A DNA stretch of 64,000 nucleotides from Darksidea phi (Eukaryota; Ascomycota; Dothideomycetes; Pleosporales; Lentitheciaceae). Both the position numbers and the translations under genes were made by a program. Positions 10,981 through 22,159 of the stretch are shown here, piece by piece. The notes beneath the pieces are model-generated. The model saw only the letters and a list, made by a program, of their open reading frames with translations. It searched no databases and had not been told where the DNA came from. The stretch is taken from positions 1 through 64,000 of the forward strand of contig JASJFT010000143.1 in NCBI GenBank assembly GCA_030770425.1. The letters run 5' to 3'. Within the stretch, counting starts at the first letter, position 1. Each line of letters starts with the position of its first letter.

Positions 10981-11727
10981 ATGAAAGACACCGCATCCAA
11001 TGTTTCCAAAACCGTGACATTGCCTCCTTGTTCGAGGACAAGACTAGGCCCTAGAGCCATCCGTGGACGGCAAGCCTTGCCTTCTTTCGTGCCCTGGCTC
11101 GTCGTGGCGCTCCTGTGCTGTACACCGGTGGCCGCACTAGACGACAATCCTTACGCTGTGGCCCCATACTCGATGCCTCAACACCGTCCCGTCCACCCCC
11201 GGCCTCCGATTGGCACGTTCTTCCACATCTGTCTCCTCATTGGCGGCATTGCAGTTACTGTATCGAGCAACATCATTGGGCCACTCATGGGCATATCGAG
11301 CGTCCTGTGGCTGATGATGCGCAACGATTCGGCTATCGATCCAAGATTTTCCTGGATGTAAGTAGTCTATTCCTATTGTAGTTACCGGAGGGACTAACCT
11401 TGTTAGGATGTTCGGCGCCTGGTTTTTCTTCGCTATGTCGTATTTCATGCTTCAGTGTCGCCGTGTCTATAACCACCGCTTGTGAGCCCTTCTTTTCTAC
11501 TGTAATAGAAGACGCTGGATATACACTAGCGCTGACAAACGAGCAGATACATCTTCCTGAGCATCACGCTCGCGTGCGTTGGTCTGTGCGCTGTTGCGTC
11601 TCTCCAACGGTGGTCGTTGCAAAGTGGACTTGTCACTGTCATCCCGCCTTGCACCTCATTCGCCGCGTATACTGTCGCCTACTTCTTTCCGGATCGGGCT
11701 CGGGCGAAGATGAATTTTAACGTTTGA
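10981..11727 (+). CDS. Multi-pass membrane protein, probably frameshifted near its C-terminus (210 aa as read)
   Basis: Three exons: 10981-11357, 11407-11481 and 11547-11727. Introns of 49 nt (GTAAGT, branch GACTAAC) and 65 nt (GTGAGC, branch GCTGAC) join in frame (377+75+181 nt). The product has a basic N-terminus and then about five hydrophobic segments: FVPWLVVALLCCTPVAA; FFHICLLIGGIAVTV with SVLWLMM; MMFGAWFFFAMSYFML; YIFLSITLACVGLCAVA; and TSFAAYTVAYFF. The frame stops at TGA 11725-11727, just after a TTT run. One base out of phase, good coding continues to a TAG at 11888-11890 as an acidic, Gln-rich tail (ILDGDDDEVQSMDKERQNQE). This suggests a single-base insertion, or a sequencing error, at about 11723-11725. 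Family not recognised. Confidence 0.65.
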
Positions 11728-12064
11728 AGCGTTAGGCAGAAGTGGCGCTCTTGAAGCCAAGATCCTTGATGGAGATGACGATGAGGTGCAATCTATGGAC
11801 AAAGAGCGGCAGAATCAAGAGCTGGTTGACGAAATGCAAAGTCGAGCGAATGCGCGTGTCAATATTGCGGTCAATCCTAGCTATGGCTAGTTATTGAATT
11901 GGCATATCTTTAGAAAAAGTTAACATGGCATTATCTTCAATCTTACCAACAATTTTCAGTGTGAGTCACTCTTATCAATGCACCTCAATAATGACTGAGG
12001 AGTCTGTTACAACTTGACACAATTCGGACCGAGTAAGCGAAGGAGCGAGAACTTCGGTTATCCA

Positions 12065-15000
12065 CTAATAGATCTTCGCCTGAATACCCAACCCATCCAA
12101 AGTGATAAATCTTCCAAGCATAGTACCCGCTCCTATCCGCTTATAAGCCTTTTCGTCACGCTCAGTAGTCATCCGTGTCGGCGCAACGAGCAGCACATAA
12201 TACACCCGTTCGCGGTCAGACCTAGCGACCGTCGACTTGGCGACGATCACGCATTGAGCACGCTGCCCATCAGAACCCGTCGTTCTCTCTGTATCGTACG
12301 TAAGATTGACTTCGTTTTCCTTCCTCCCAGCGACCGTGAAGTCTCTTACAGTAGCTGCCAATGCTACCCGGCCACCCGAGTCTGTATCCTTGATGTCACC
12401 ACGGGTCCATGGTGGCTGAATCTCATTCTTTTCCCAGTCAGCAGAGCGATACGGTGGGTCTGTGTAATCGATGCCTCCTTTATACGCCATCCACGACCAA
12501 CTCGGCACTTGGATATCTCTTTCGGCTGGGAAATCGATGGGGGTTAAAACCTCGTCTGCTCGTCTCCAGAGCAAACTTCGATGAAAGAGCCCGCCGTCGG
12601 GTCTATCACCGTCGTCAAAGATACCGTAACCACCCTTCGTCCCAAAAGCTGCCAAAAGGCGTTTCTCAAGCCCTGCCACAGCGAATGGCTTGTCCTCATA
12701 CCTCGTGAACTGGAGACGCGAGTAGAGTCTGTAGAGATCTTGGAAGTACTCTATCTTCAGAGCGCGGGAGTTGGTGCGCATGGCTTTCTCGGGAAATCTG
12801 GCATCGCCAAGGAAGTCGGACATGTTGCTTGAAGGCTCGTGTTAGCGTCCACAAAATCGTTGTCATGCCATACTTACTTGTGCATTCTCGTCAGCGTTTC
12901 ACACCTTATACCATTACCACATTCGAAGTAAGTCTGGTTCTCCGTGAAGTATATAGTCCGTCGTGCTAACGCACGCTCCTGAAGTACCCAGCCGCGCTTG
13001 TTAAATGGCCCCTCGATAACATCCTTGTTGAAGTCGTCTGCCATCTTACATACATAGAATGGGTTGTCGTTTTCTGCTCCTCGCTTGAAGGTGACGTAAT
13101 CTCGCTGCTGTCGATGTCCAAGGAAGCCACTATATTGATTGTTCGCACGACTTGCCGCAAGCACGCAGTAAGCTCCGCTGAATACATCCTCCATTCTCTT
13201 CGCCTCCTCGGTAAAGTCTCCGTCCTTTCCCTGAATGATGCATATCGAGTCGATCCACAAGTAGCGAACCCCAAGCTTTCGAGTACAATATACCGCATCT
13301 TTGAATGTCGCTGGTAGTTGGTCATAAGGAATGGACTGTTTGAACAGATCAAGCTCATGACCCGCCCCGCTAGGGTCTTTACGCAGTGTGCTGAAAGGCT
13401 TGTACGTACTCGTATCGCCCCATGGATGCGAGAGAGCGATGTACTTTTGGGTTGCTATTTGTTCCTCACGCGTCTCAACCAGGCGCAAGTTCACTTTCTC
13501 ATCAGTGCCAACATCTATCAACCTTGTGGGTAAGCTATCGTGTATGACTCCTCGACAGTCATGGTTCAGGTCACAATCTGCCAACCAAAGTCCAAGAATT
13601 TCGAAAAATGCGTCGCTTCTCGGGTCCGGTAGCTCGGGCAGTCCAACTTGTATGGGTGCTGGCGTACGCAGTCCTAAAATAGATATATGGTCAGCCAACG
13701 CACAGTGATGATTAATTATAGTAATGAACCCTGCTTGAGATCAACGCCGCTTACGAACCCCAAGGTGATTCTAAGCATGTTGCAAACAAGGAAATACACT
13801 ACCGCCGAAATTTGCGATTCCCAAAAAGAAGCGTAAAGGACCGTTTCAGATATTCGGCTACACTTCATCTTCTAGAAAGTCGCACAAGACACTCACCAGG
13901 AGTTCGGAAGATAGATAGCGTTGGAAACGGATTCCCTGTAGGCACCAAGGTTGATTGTTTCCTCTCTAGCTGAATCAAACCACTCCTAAGAGCTTCCTCT
14001 GGCTTGCAGCTAAAACGAAGCTTGCAGAAGTCGCATTGTTTAGCACCATTTTCTAGAGCGCGCAAGTTGTCACTAAGCGTGAAACCTCCTTCCCAAAAGT
14101 CCAACGTCGTGCAACGATCGCAGAGCTTTGCTGGACGAGATAACCGTGGCGAAAGAGCTTGGTACCCAACTTTGGGTAGTAGCAAGTCATCAACAAACTG
14201 ATTGTCGACAATAAATTCCCAATCTTTCAACGGAGGGAGGGTGTAGTCTGTAACACGTGTAGATCGATCCCGTACTCCAGTCAACAGCTTCCCTGGTGGG
14301 ATGTTGCTTACATTTCCCGTCTCAGAGGCTCGTGGTGAGGCTGATGCCCCAAGAATCGTGCCAGGGACTACGAGGTTGGGACCACTGGCTTGCGACCTTG
14401 GAACAGTCAAATTTTCTCGGTCCATTGCTGTGAAATGATACCCAGAGTCATCCTTCCTGGACAAATTGATCTTGTGGAGTACCTCGTCAAGTGCATCTCG
14501 AAACTGAGCAGCAGTCGCGCGGTATCGGGTTTCCGTTTCCCCGAGAGCCGGTGGTGCAAACATGCGAGCACTCCCCGTTGCGCTGGCACGATCGACTGGG
14601 AGATTAATGACGAGCAGCTTTTCCCGAACAATTTTGAGAAGGTCGCGCATGGCTGAATCCCGTGAGCATTCCGGGTCGTTGTTTTGCAGATATTCCATCC
14701 AATGAAGGACAACTGGATGGACTCTTGCGCGCAATCCGGTTTTCCGCATCTCTTCAGCGTCTGGAATCTCGAAATACCGGTGTACTTGCTGCGCGTCGCC
14801 TTTGACTTGACTGTAAAAGCTGTTGAGCACATCATTTCCGTACAGTACCCAAATAATGAATTCGAGGGTAATGCATCCAATCGACCAGACGTCGTATAGC
14901 CGTGAGCGTCCCCCCTTGAGGGTTATTACTGCTTCTGGGGCCTCATACTGGATCGTACCGTACCTTGTGCTAGTGAGTTGCTTTCGATCCTGCGTATTGA

Positions 15001-16243
15001 CAATATGTTGCTTTGCGAGTCCCATGTCAGCGATTTTGAGAGTCCCAAGCTTGTTTTTCTTATCCATGAACCTGAGGATGTTCTCAGGTTTCAGATCACC
15101 ATGTCTGATGGACCGTTGGTTGACGTTGTCTACGTGTTCAACAATCCCGTCATCTTCGTCGTAAACCCGCACATCTGGACTGTTCAGAAGTTGTTTTTCA
15201 GACCCGTTGGCACTTGCACCGGCTCGAAGTGATGCCTCCTGACAATTATGGAGACTATCAAGTGCGTCCGCGATCCCTCTCAATTGATGAACAGTTTCGG
15301 AAATGAGCTCTGCAGTCGGAGTGTTTTTTGCCCACTCGTCCCAATAGTCTCGCAAGCTACCTCCCTCGGCCCACGGAAACATAAAGTAGCGACTGTCGCC
15401 TCTTCGGATAGCCGCAATACAGTTGGTAATGTGCGGATGGTTGAGCTTGTTGATATGAGCTAAAGCTCTTGCCTCTGTGTCCCAGGCATTGTTGGTTCCC
15501 ACTTTATCATTGCCACGGGTGACCACTATCTCCTTGATGGCAACCTAGAAAAATCCATCAATTTCATGCAGTCGCAAAAGCAGATCAATTTTGCTCACAT
15601 TCTCCATGTTTTCATACTTCCGGTGGTCTGGGTGGATGGTGACCATACACACAGAACCGAATGCGCCAACTTTCGGTCCTGCATTATCTTTTGTGAAAGG
15701 AAGTGTATAACTGTCCGACAGGTCGTAGTTGTATTCCGAGGGTGAGAAGATCGGCGCCAGGTATCTCCATTGCTTTTCGTAGAAGTCTTCAAGCTTGGCG
15801 GACGTCCAGATCCCACGATGGAACAGTTGCTGGTCGGGGGCTGAGCGTTGGGGGTCCTCCAGAGGAAGGCGTTCGTCGTCGAACCTGTGTTTTTGAAAGA
15901 GCATCATAGCTGAAAGCAGATGTCGAGCACCGAGTTCGAGTGTAACACAAATCGCGAAGATCTTTGGAGCTCTGGCTAAGATCCATGTGGCGAGGTTCCG
16001 ACGGAAGGAATGATCAAATATATTGGCAAGAGGGTCTTGTTCTATCTTCTTTAGTTCTTTCTCTATCGCTTCCTGAGTAATAAGTTTTTTGATAGTGTTG
16101 GCTGGCAAGTATTTCCGTGGCGGATCGTGGAAGGTGCTGAATTCAAAGGATTCAAGTAAGTTGTCCGCTAGGGTCTTTTCTAGGGTCGTTGGAGGTGGGC
16201 TTAGAAGTAGAAGCAACGGGTCGTCTGAAGGTGCGTGCGGCAT
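12065..16243 (-). CDS. Protein kinase-HET domain fusion protein, 1,283 aa
   Basis: Four exons on the minus strand: 16243-15599, 15544-13897, 13673-12878 and 12827-12065. Introns are 54, 223 and 50 nt, all GT-AG, and the total is 3,852 nt, exactly in frame. The start is ATG 16243; an earlier in-frame ATG at 16468 is less likely. Residues 1-170 are a helical N-terminal region. The kinase domain runs about 180-500: glycine loop GAFGSV (193-198), VAIK lysine 219 formed precisely across the first splice, catalytic HGDLKPEN (363-370), DMG in place of DFG (388-390), and APE (417-419). The HET part has the usual N-terminal Cys pairs (LCDRC, CDFCKLRF) near 680-730. The core at about 842-996 has YIALSHPWG, LPATFKDAVYCTRKLG and RGWVLQERALARRTI, and the C-terminal half contains VPSWSWMAYKG. 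HET domains are fungal vegetative-incompatibility/cell-death modules. The fused kinase implies phosphorylation-linked control, by inference. It is paralogous in its kinase part to the gene at 17900-20740. Confidence 0.88.
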
Positions 16244-17310
16244 GATTCCTCGGAAATGGACCGTCTTAAGTTCGCTACTTCTCCAACACCGGGGAAAGCA
16301 GATTGCTTTAACGTGACTGATGCATACTAAGCCCAAAAGAGGGTTCGCGGTACTTGTCAGTGTGAGGTAACGATAGGTCAAGGTCGTTCTTCCGAGCAAG
16401 AACAACGTATGCCGGTAACTCGATTCATTTATACTGGCTGTAGTGCCGCTTGCCCCACAGAGCCGCATGCGTTTCCCGTGCAGATGGTGTGCGCCAGCCT
16501 TGATTGCATCAATTTTGCCCAGCTTTCAATGATTGGTGTGAGAGCGAGGTGGCGGGGGCAGAAACCATCCCCGAGCATGCAAGACGCATGACAGGCTATC
16601 GAATAGGAAGGTGAAACAACCCTCCAAGGCTGAGCATTCGGCAGGCCCCGCTCGGGCGCCTGTGGTCGCATTTCGTCTTACATCCGCATCAGGACATTTC
16701 TGACGAAACATGCTTGAGCTACTGTCTGTAGGTTTCCGAAGTTTAAAGATGGCGCAGCCTCGCCCAAGTCTTGCCCTATCCTCTGCTCAATCATAACGTA
16801 ACTGCGGCATTTACAGGTCCGGTCAAAACTTTCCATTAAGCCACGCGGTACCTGTTGACACGCTCAGGACCTTCGGAATCGCTTGTGCCATCTGAATTCA
16901 GGTTTTGGCGTGGTGGCGTATTGAACACCACACTAGTGCCGGTCGCCCTCCGCAAACCGCTACGGCAGAAGGCCTTAGGCTCGTTAAGCTGCTCGAGCAC
17001 AAAGCGCTGGTTCATTATGGACTAGAGAGCCAACATAAAAAATGCGGGTTGGTATCATAGCATGAATCGTTCACGGATATTTTACTGAACCGGTAATGTC
17101 GTACTCACTGCCGAGACGGCTAATTGAGACCGAAGTCAGAAAGGACCAAAAAATTGTGGAATCACCTTATTGACTTCGAGCATTGGGTATTGAACGAGCC
17201 TTAGGTCGCGGGATGCGGCTTGCGCGCTTCTCCGGAGGAGGCTTGTTGTGCGCAACCACCCGCGATCGCGTCAACTGCTTCTATAGTAAGAGTATTTTCT
17301 TAATTAGTTT

Positions 17311-17444
17311 GGATTTGCATAGTGGGAGTCTGTTTTGTAAGGTCCGTAAGAAACATAGTAGAAGTTTGTACACAGTAGAGTTGCTATACCCACACCTTAT
17401 ACATGATAACAGAGCTGTAAGAGCTGTACACAGTACTATCGATC
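17311..17444. repeat. Dispersed repeat family A, copy 1
   Basis: Closely matches 25,531-25,660: shared blocks are ATAGTGGGAGTC, GTAAGGTCCG, AGTTTGTACACA, TAGAG.TGCTATACC, ACACCTTA and ACAGTACT. Length and non-coding nature would suit a solo LTR or other non-autonomous element, but I could not define termini or a target-site duplication. Confidence 0.75.
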
Positions 17445-17520
17445 GTGAGCGACGAGGTGTTGTTTTCGAACATCGAATATTGAGATATACATACGTATAC
17501 GACTTAGAATTACAAACTAT

Positions 17521-17611
17521 CGAATGAGTAGCAGCCATCGCGTCGTCAAACTCGCGGAATAACCCAAAAAGGTGATACAAAAAGGCATTTCGTCCCCAAT
17601 ACCTTGAAATA
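17521..17611. repeat. Dispersed repeat family B, copy 2
   Basis: Nearly identical to the copy at 10,227 over ATGAGTAGCA.CCATCGCG, GTCAAACTCGCGGAATAAC and AATACCTTGAAA. It lies just downstream of the family A copy, so A and B may be parts of one larger element that also lost its middle here. Confidence 0.75.
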
Positions 17612-17899
17612 ACTATACTATAATAGGGAGGTCTTGTACTCTATTAATAAATTATATATATTTGAAGACTAGTACTAAGATTTCGACCTATATATAAAAA
17701 GGTTGGAACGCTTAATATCGGCTAGTAGGTAGCTTCATCCGATATAAGCCCCAACGTGCGACTTAGAGGAAGGGGGCAGGTTATAGAAGAGGGGAACTAT
17801 TAGAAAGAGAACCGTGGTTCGCAGCTCGTCCGGATCAAGGGATACGGACTAGCTTCTATTATAATAGCCTCTATATTAATTCATTGTGTAAAAATCTAC

Positions 17900-20740
17900 T
17901 TAGAGAGCTCTCGTACAGGTCATGCACCGTAAAGGAAACACCACATCAGCCACGCGCGCAGCTTCTTGTTTCTCCTTGTACCGTGTCGGATACTGTGCTG
18001 GCGTCTTCCGCAGACACCATGGGTTTGCTGCCATTGCATAGTCCTCATTTTCTCGACACTTTGCATGCATGTCCTGAAGCTTACGCCAGATTCCGGCGCA
18101 TGATTTGCGCTCGCTAGACTCGATCACCAGCATGTCCTCCTTAATCATGACCAGAAGGTCATGGAAATATTCGGTACATTTTGGATGCTCGTGCAGTGCG
18201 TCGATGTGCTTGGGAATTTAGCAAGCGTGCTTGGTAGGCTTGGTCTAGAGCGACTTACATTGGTGACCTCTGTTTTGATTATGGCTCCAAGTTGCTGTGA
18301 ATCCTCGTGCCTCACGAGTTGGAAGAATATGTCGGAGCGGTCATTGCTCTGCGAGAAAGCTTCTCGAGTAAACCTTGCGTTGAGAAACTTCATCAGAAGC
18401 TGCCTGCCTCCAAGTATCCAGGTAACGAATTCCAGAAAGACACAACCCAGGCACCAAACGTCATAGGTTTGACGAATAACTACAGGTGGTAGGTCGCACT
18501 CCGGGGGTCGATAAGTCATGGTCATTGCCACCTTTTGTCCATTTGTTTTGCTCTTTGAGGTGTTGAGCTCGGCTTGGCCAAAGTCGGTTATTTTAAGAGT
18601 CCCTCGCAGAGTGTCTTTGTCGCCATGATCATCGTCATACCACAAGATGTTAAACGGATTAATGTCTCCATGGCGACCATATTTCGTTTGCTTAGCGCTC
18701 TTGTCGGCAAGGAACCGGTGCATTGCCCTTGAATGATTTTCGTCTGCCCTATGCAATTGGTCAGGGGTGCAGATTGGGGAGGGAGGTCGTTCCTTAATGC
18801 CGTCAATCCCCCAGGAACCCGTACGCGACGTGTCGAAACTGACATGCTTGTTGCCTTTAGGAGCCTGATTGGTAGTATCTACAGATCATTAGCAGTAGTC
18901 TTGAGCCCTAATCTAAAACTCCACATACTAGCTAATGTGTTCATCTGGGTATCTTTTGAGATTTTTTGACGTTTAGGGAACGAAAGATACCGATGAAGTC
19001 TCGTCAGCGCATCGGCAAGACCAGTGCATTGCTCAGCCACCCACAAAACATTGTTAAGATTGAATTGTGGAGTCTGCCAAATCGCTTCCCATAATTCAGA
19101 AAGATTGCCCTCAGCACGATAAAAGACTAGGTTAAACTTCTTGAACTGCTCATAGCTCGCTAAGAGTGAGACAACATGCTTGTGACTTTTCTCTTCGGTG
19201 AATTTCTTCAAAATAGCAATCTCTTTCTTGTAAGCTTGGCGATGTTCATCGTATAGTTGCTGCTTGACAGCAAAACCACGATCGCGGTGTGTGATGCTTC
19301 GGAAGTTGTGGTGTTCATCGTGAATGCGGACCATGAAAACCTTCCCATATCCGCCAGTCCTGTTCGGATCGGGGTCTTCTGCTTCGTCTGATGACGCTAG
19401 AGGAATAAAAGGCAGAATGTGGTCGTCTTGCAGAACGTAATGTTTTACTGCACCATCCTCGTCCAAGGCAAAGAAGGGTGCAAGCATCCACCATTGCTTC
19501 TCCTGGAAGCTTTCGAGCTTGAACGGCGACCACAACTTGTGTCCGAAGCACTTCAGTGGCTTTTTGTCTAGGTCCCCTTGGCGATAAAAGTCACGAGTCC
19601 CTTCAATTTTGACCAGGGTCAAAGGCAGTTCGAGATCGCTCACATTCTCCTCGAGGAAGAGTAGAATCGAGGAGGCCGCGTCGACCAAAACAAGAAGAGC
19701 AAAGATCTTCCGGTAAGACTTGATCAGCTTCTTCCCATCTCGATCGATCTCAGTCTCTTTGCATATCTCTTTGGCGTAATCTTTGATCTGTCCAGGTGAA
19801 TGAACCTGGGATAGTTTCTTCATGAGTTCTCGAGCTACGGACTCTGTATTAACAACCTGGCAAAGCTTCTCTTTGGGAATGAACTTTCGCGAATTGCCGC
19901 CGTTTTTGTGCGTCCGTTCACGAGACGCCATGATGTTCTCTTGTAACTCGTGTTCTGCTGGTAGGGAAGCCAGTGACTCTTCGAGATTGAAGTCGGAATA
20001 AATCGATGGTTCTCGAGCTAGAGACCGCTTTTGGCGTTTTTGCTGTTGATCGCCAGCATCGGAGATGACACCGCTAAGGAGAGGTGAAGAAGCTTGGCCC
20101 ACTTCCTCTGGAACCCCGAGAAAGCTTGTATACGGCTTGGCAGAAGTGGAATCGGGAGAAGAGTCGAACGGGGTATCCTAACGAACTAGGATCAGCTGAC
20201 GAGCACAGTTTTGGCGGACCTTACGGAACTTACAAGGATATCAGGCTCAGCTCCCTCCCAACTAGTGTCATCTGCCGAGTGACATGAGTTGACACCAGAA
20301 CCGTCATATGTGAGCTCTCGAACAGATTCCGGTGTGGGTGAAGATAGTTTCGATTTAAATGCCTTTTCTTCTTGATGAGAGTCACGTCGAAGCTCCTGTG
20401 CTTCTGGGGTGTGCAAGCTATCTCGTCCACTAAGATTGTTACGAGCGCCGGTATGACTCCATGATCTGGCATCACTCGTGAATCGTGGAGATACCTTCGA
20501 AAGGCTATAGTTTGGGGATTGTGGAGTGTCAGGCGAGTCGGCTCTACATGTTGCGTCTGCTGCAAGTCCGCGCTGCGTCAAAGGTCGTGATAGGGAAGTC
20601 GGTGATCGAGGCTTGTGATTCAAAGATCGAGGTGCTGAGGCTTGGATGCTCAGGGCGTGGTCATGTGCTGAGGTGCTGACCGGTCGGCTGCCTGGTTGAC
20701 TACCATAGGTAGACAAGACATTTGCCTTGGGTGCGCTCAT
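17900..20740 (-). CDS. Protein kinase related to the neighbouring kinase-HET protein, no HET domain, 894 aa
   Basis: Four exons: 20740-20234, 20177-18929, 18878-18259 and 18208-17900. Introns are 56, 50 and 50 nt with GTAAGT, GTATGT and GTAAGT donors; the total is 2,685 nt in frame. The start is ATG 20740 (MSAPKANVLS). Residues 1-200 are Ser/Thr/Pro-rich and disordered. A helical region follows that, like the neighbour, ends in a short EKQW..LAP.F motif before the kinase. Kinase elements: GGYGKV loop (444-449), AVK lysine 474, HGDINPFN catalytic loop (655-662, Asn in place of the usual Lys), canonical DFG (684-686), PPE, and YDVWCLGCVFLEFVTWILGG, which parallels YDVWSIGCITLEFIIWVL next door. 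The C-terminal exon is a charged helical tail ending in a Cys pair. Probably a Ser/Thr kinase; partner and substrate unknown. Confidence 0.85.
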
Positions 20741-21233
20741 CCTGCACACGGAGAACGTCGGCTATGTGTGACAGGACATGTGTTGAGAGTATGTGCACAT
20801 CCATGCGGCGTTCATTTGTCTTATGATATATATGGCTGCCTTGGTCTGAAGCACTGCCATAGATAGGCTGTGCTAGGCTGAGCGAAGCGCATGTTAACCG
20901 CCGTCTAGCCTCGCACGCCTCGAGATTCAGCTCCTCTGGAATTGACTCTCGTGACTGGATATAACGGCTGCCTGTTTTGCCTCCTTTGCCTTCTTTTAGG
21001 CGCTTAAAAATGATTGGAGGGATATCAGCCGGTCAATCTTTGATTGGTCACGGAGTCCGTGGAAGCGTGGCTTAGCTCTCGTCCTCGGCCCCGGCTGAAC
21101 CTCGCAAATATTTGCCTTACATAGTCCACTGAATATAAGTTGCAGCAATACGTTATGATACCAACACCGATCACTACGTTCGTTCTTAGATTTTTGACCC
21201 CAAAGGTTGATTGTACGATTGTTGACGAGATCA
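20741..21233. other. Divergent promoter region
   Basis: Lies between the minus-strand kinase (20740) and the plus-strand gene at 21234. A TATATATGG string near 20,826-20,834 is a possible TATA element for the kinase. No repeats seen. Confidence 0.4.
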
Positions 21234-21786
21234 ATGGCCACCATCAACGCAACTTCTTACATCGCAACACCCGGAGAACGCGATGACGATATTTTTGACT
21301 TCGGTGCTGCTCAGTTCATATGGGGAACCAACATCGATCCATCAAAGTTGACGACCTTACTAAGAACGAAGTTTGGTAATGGAGCGTTTAATACACATGT
21401 GAGTATCGATTGCTTCCATGAATGCATGCCCTTTGAAACAGAATATAGAGCTGACCGGCTGTGCGTATAGGTTCTACGAAATCGATATTGTATCATCGCC
21501 CCAAGAAAACTTTCGAACGTAAGTCGCGCTCGACCTTGAGAGGCATTTCGCTCATGTGAACAGGGAGAAATCGCAGAGTGTCGAAGAAGATAGTCTGCAA
21601 TCGTTAATTAAAGAGAGGAATCATCTACGGGCTTTTGAAATCCGGCGCTTTGAATGGAATAGCTGTGAGGTTCAAGCCTTGAACAAGGAGTGGTGGATTC
21701 GAGTGTTAAGGTCCGGTGGAGTGCGTCGGGGCGATCCGGAACTTCGAAGTGATAGTAAAGCCAAATCGAAGAGAACTGCTTATTGA
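21234..21786 (+). CDS. Hypothetical protein, 154 aa, three exons
   Basis: Model: 21234-21398, 21442-21518 and 21564-21786. Introns are very short (43 nt, GTGAGT...ACAG; 45 nt, GTAAGT...ACAG) and the total is 465 nt in frame. Spliced, the middle reads NIELTGCAYRFYEIDIVSS, which is far more protein-like than the unspliced frames. The N-terminus has an acidic ERDDDIFDFGAAQFIWGT segment. The C-terminal half is basic and Trp-containing (NKEWWIRVLRSGG) and ends in a Lys/Arg-rich tail. No signal peptide or membrane segment. Not recognised; the exon model is my inference from splice sites and frame. Confidence 0.55.
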
Positions 21787-22159
21787 CAGCCCGCTGAACC
21801 AAGAGTGAGCAACGCAAACCCATACCTCTCGACTCCAATTGCCGTTATTTCAACTGCCAAGAAGTGAACCCTCCAGTCATCCAGACACTGAATCCGTGTA
21901 TCTTCAACCTCGCAAGATGAACCATAACAACTCGTAGAATCTTTTGCCTCCAACATCGTCCCCAAAGTATTGCCTTTGGTATACCCATGCGGGTTGTTTG
22001 CATTCCCTATCATGAGTCAACCATAGTCCACGTTCCACAATCCACAATCAAAATCCACCATTCCGCACGTTAAACCCAAACGTGGAGCCATTCCTCTCTT
22101 CATGAGCTTCCATAATATTTGTACTCAACCCACTAAACTCCCCTACCTCTACACACGCG
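21787..22159. other. Short intergenic region
   Basis: Nothing recognised. It may contain the terminator of the small orphan upstream and the promoter of the damaged gene downstream. Confidence 0.35.

Larger units (their letters stand above)
16244..17899. other. Repeat-rich gap between the two kinase genes
   Basis: The proximal 300 bases are presumably promoter of the kinase-HET gene. The rest holds two repeat copies (17,311-17,444 and 17,521-17,611) and a very AT-rich block at about 17,610-17,880. No gene is supported. Confidence 0.5.

Noticed and set aside
11722..11735. A GT...AG pair that might splice around the early stop in the membrane-protein gene
   Set aside because: Fourteen nucleotides is far too short for a spliceosomal intron and the joined frame would be wrong. 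A frameshift explains the data better.
12014..12547. Long plus-strand open frame opposite the HET C-terminal exon
   Set aside because: It is antisense to a well-supported HET exon, with Arg/Ser/Pro-rich composition and no family resemblance.
16244..16468. Longer N-terminus for the kinase-HET protein from ATG 16468
   Set aside because: The extra 75 residues are compositionally unlike the rest and resemble leader sequence. ATG 16243 begins a convincing helical region. Not excluded.
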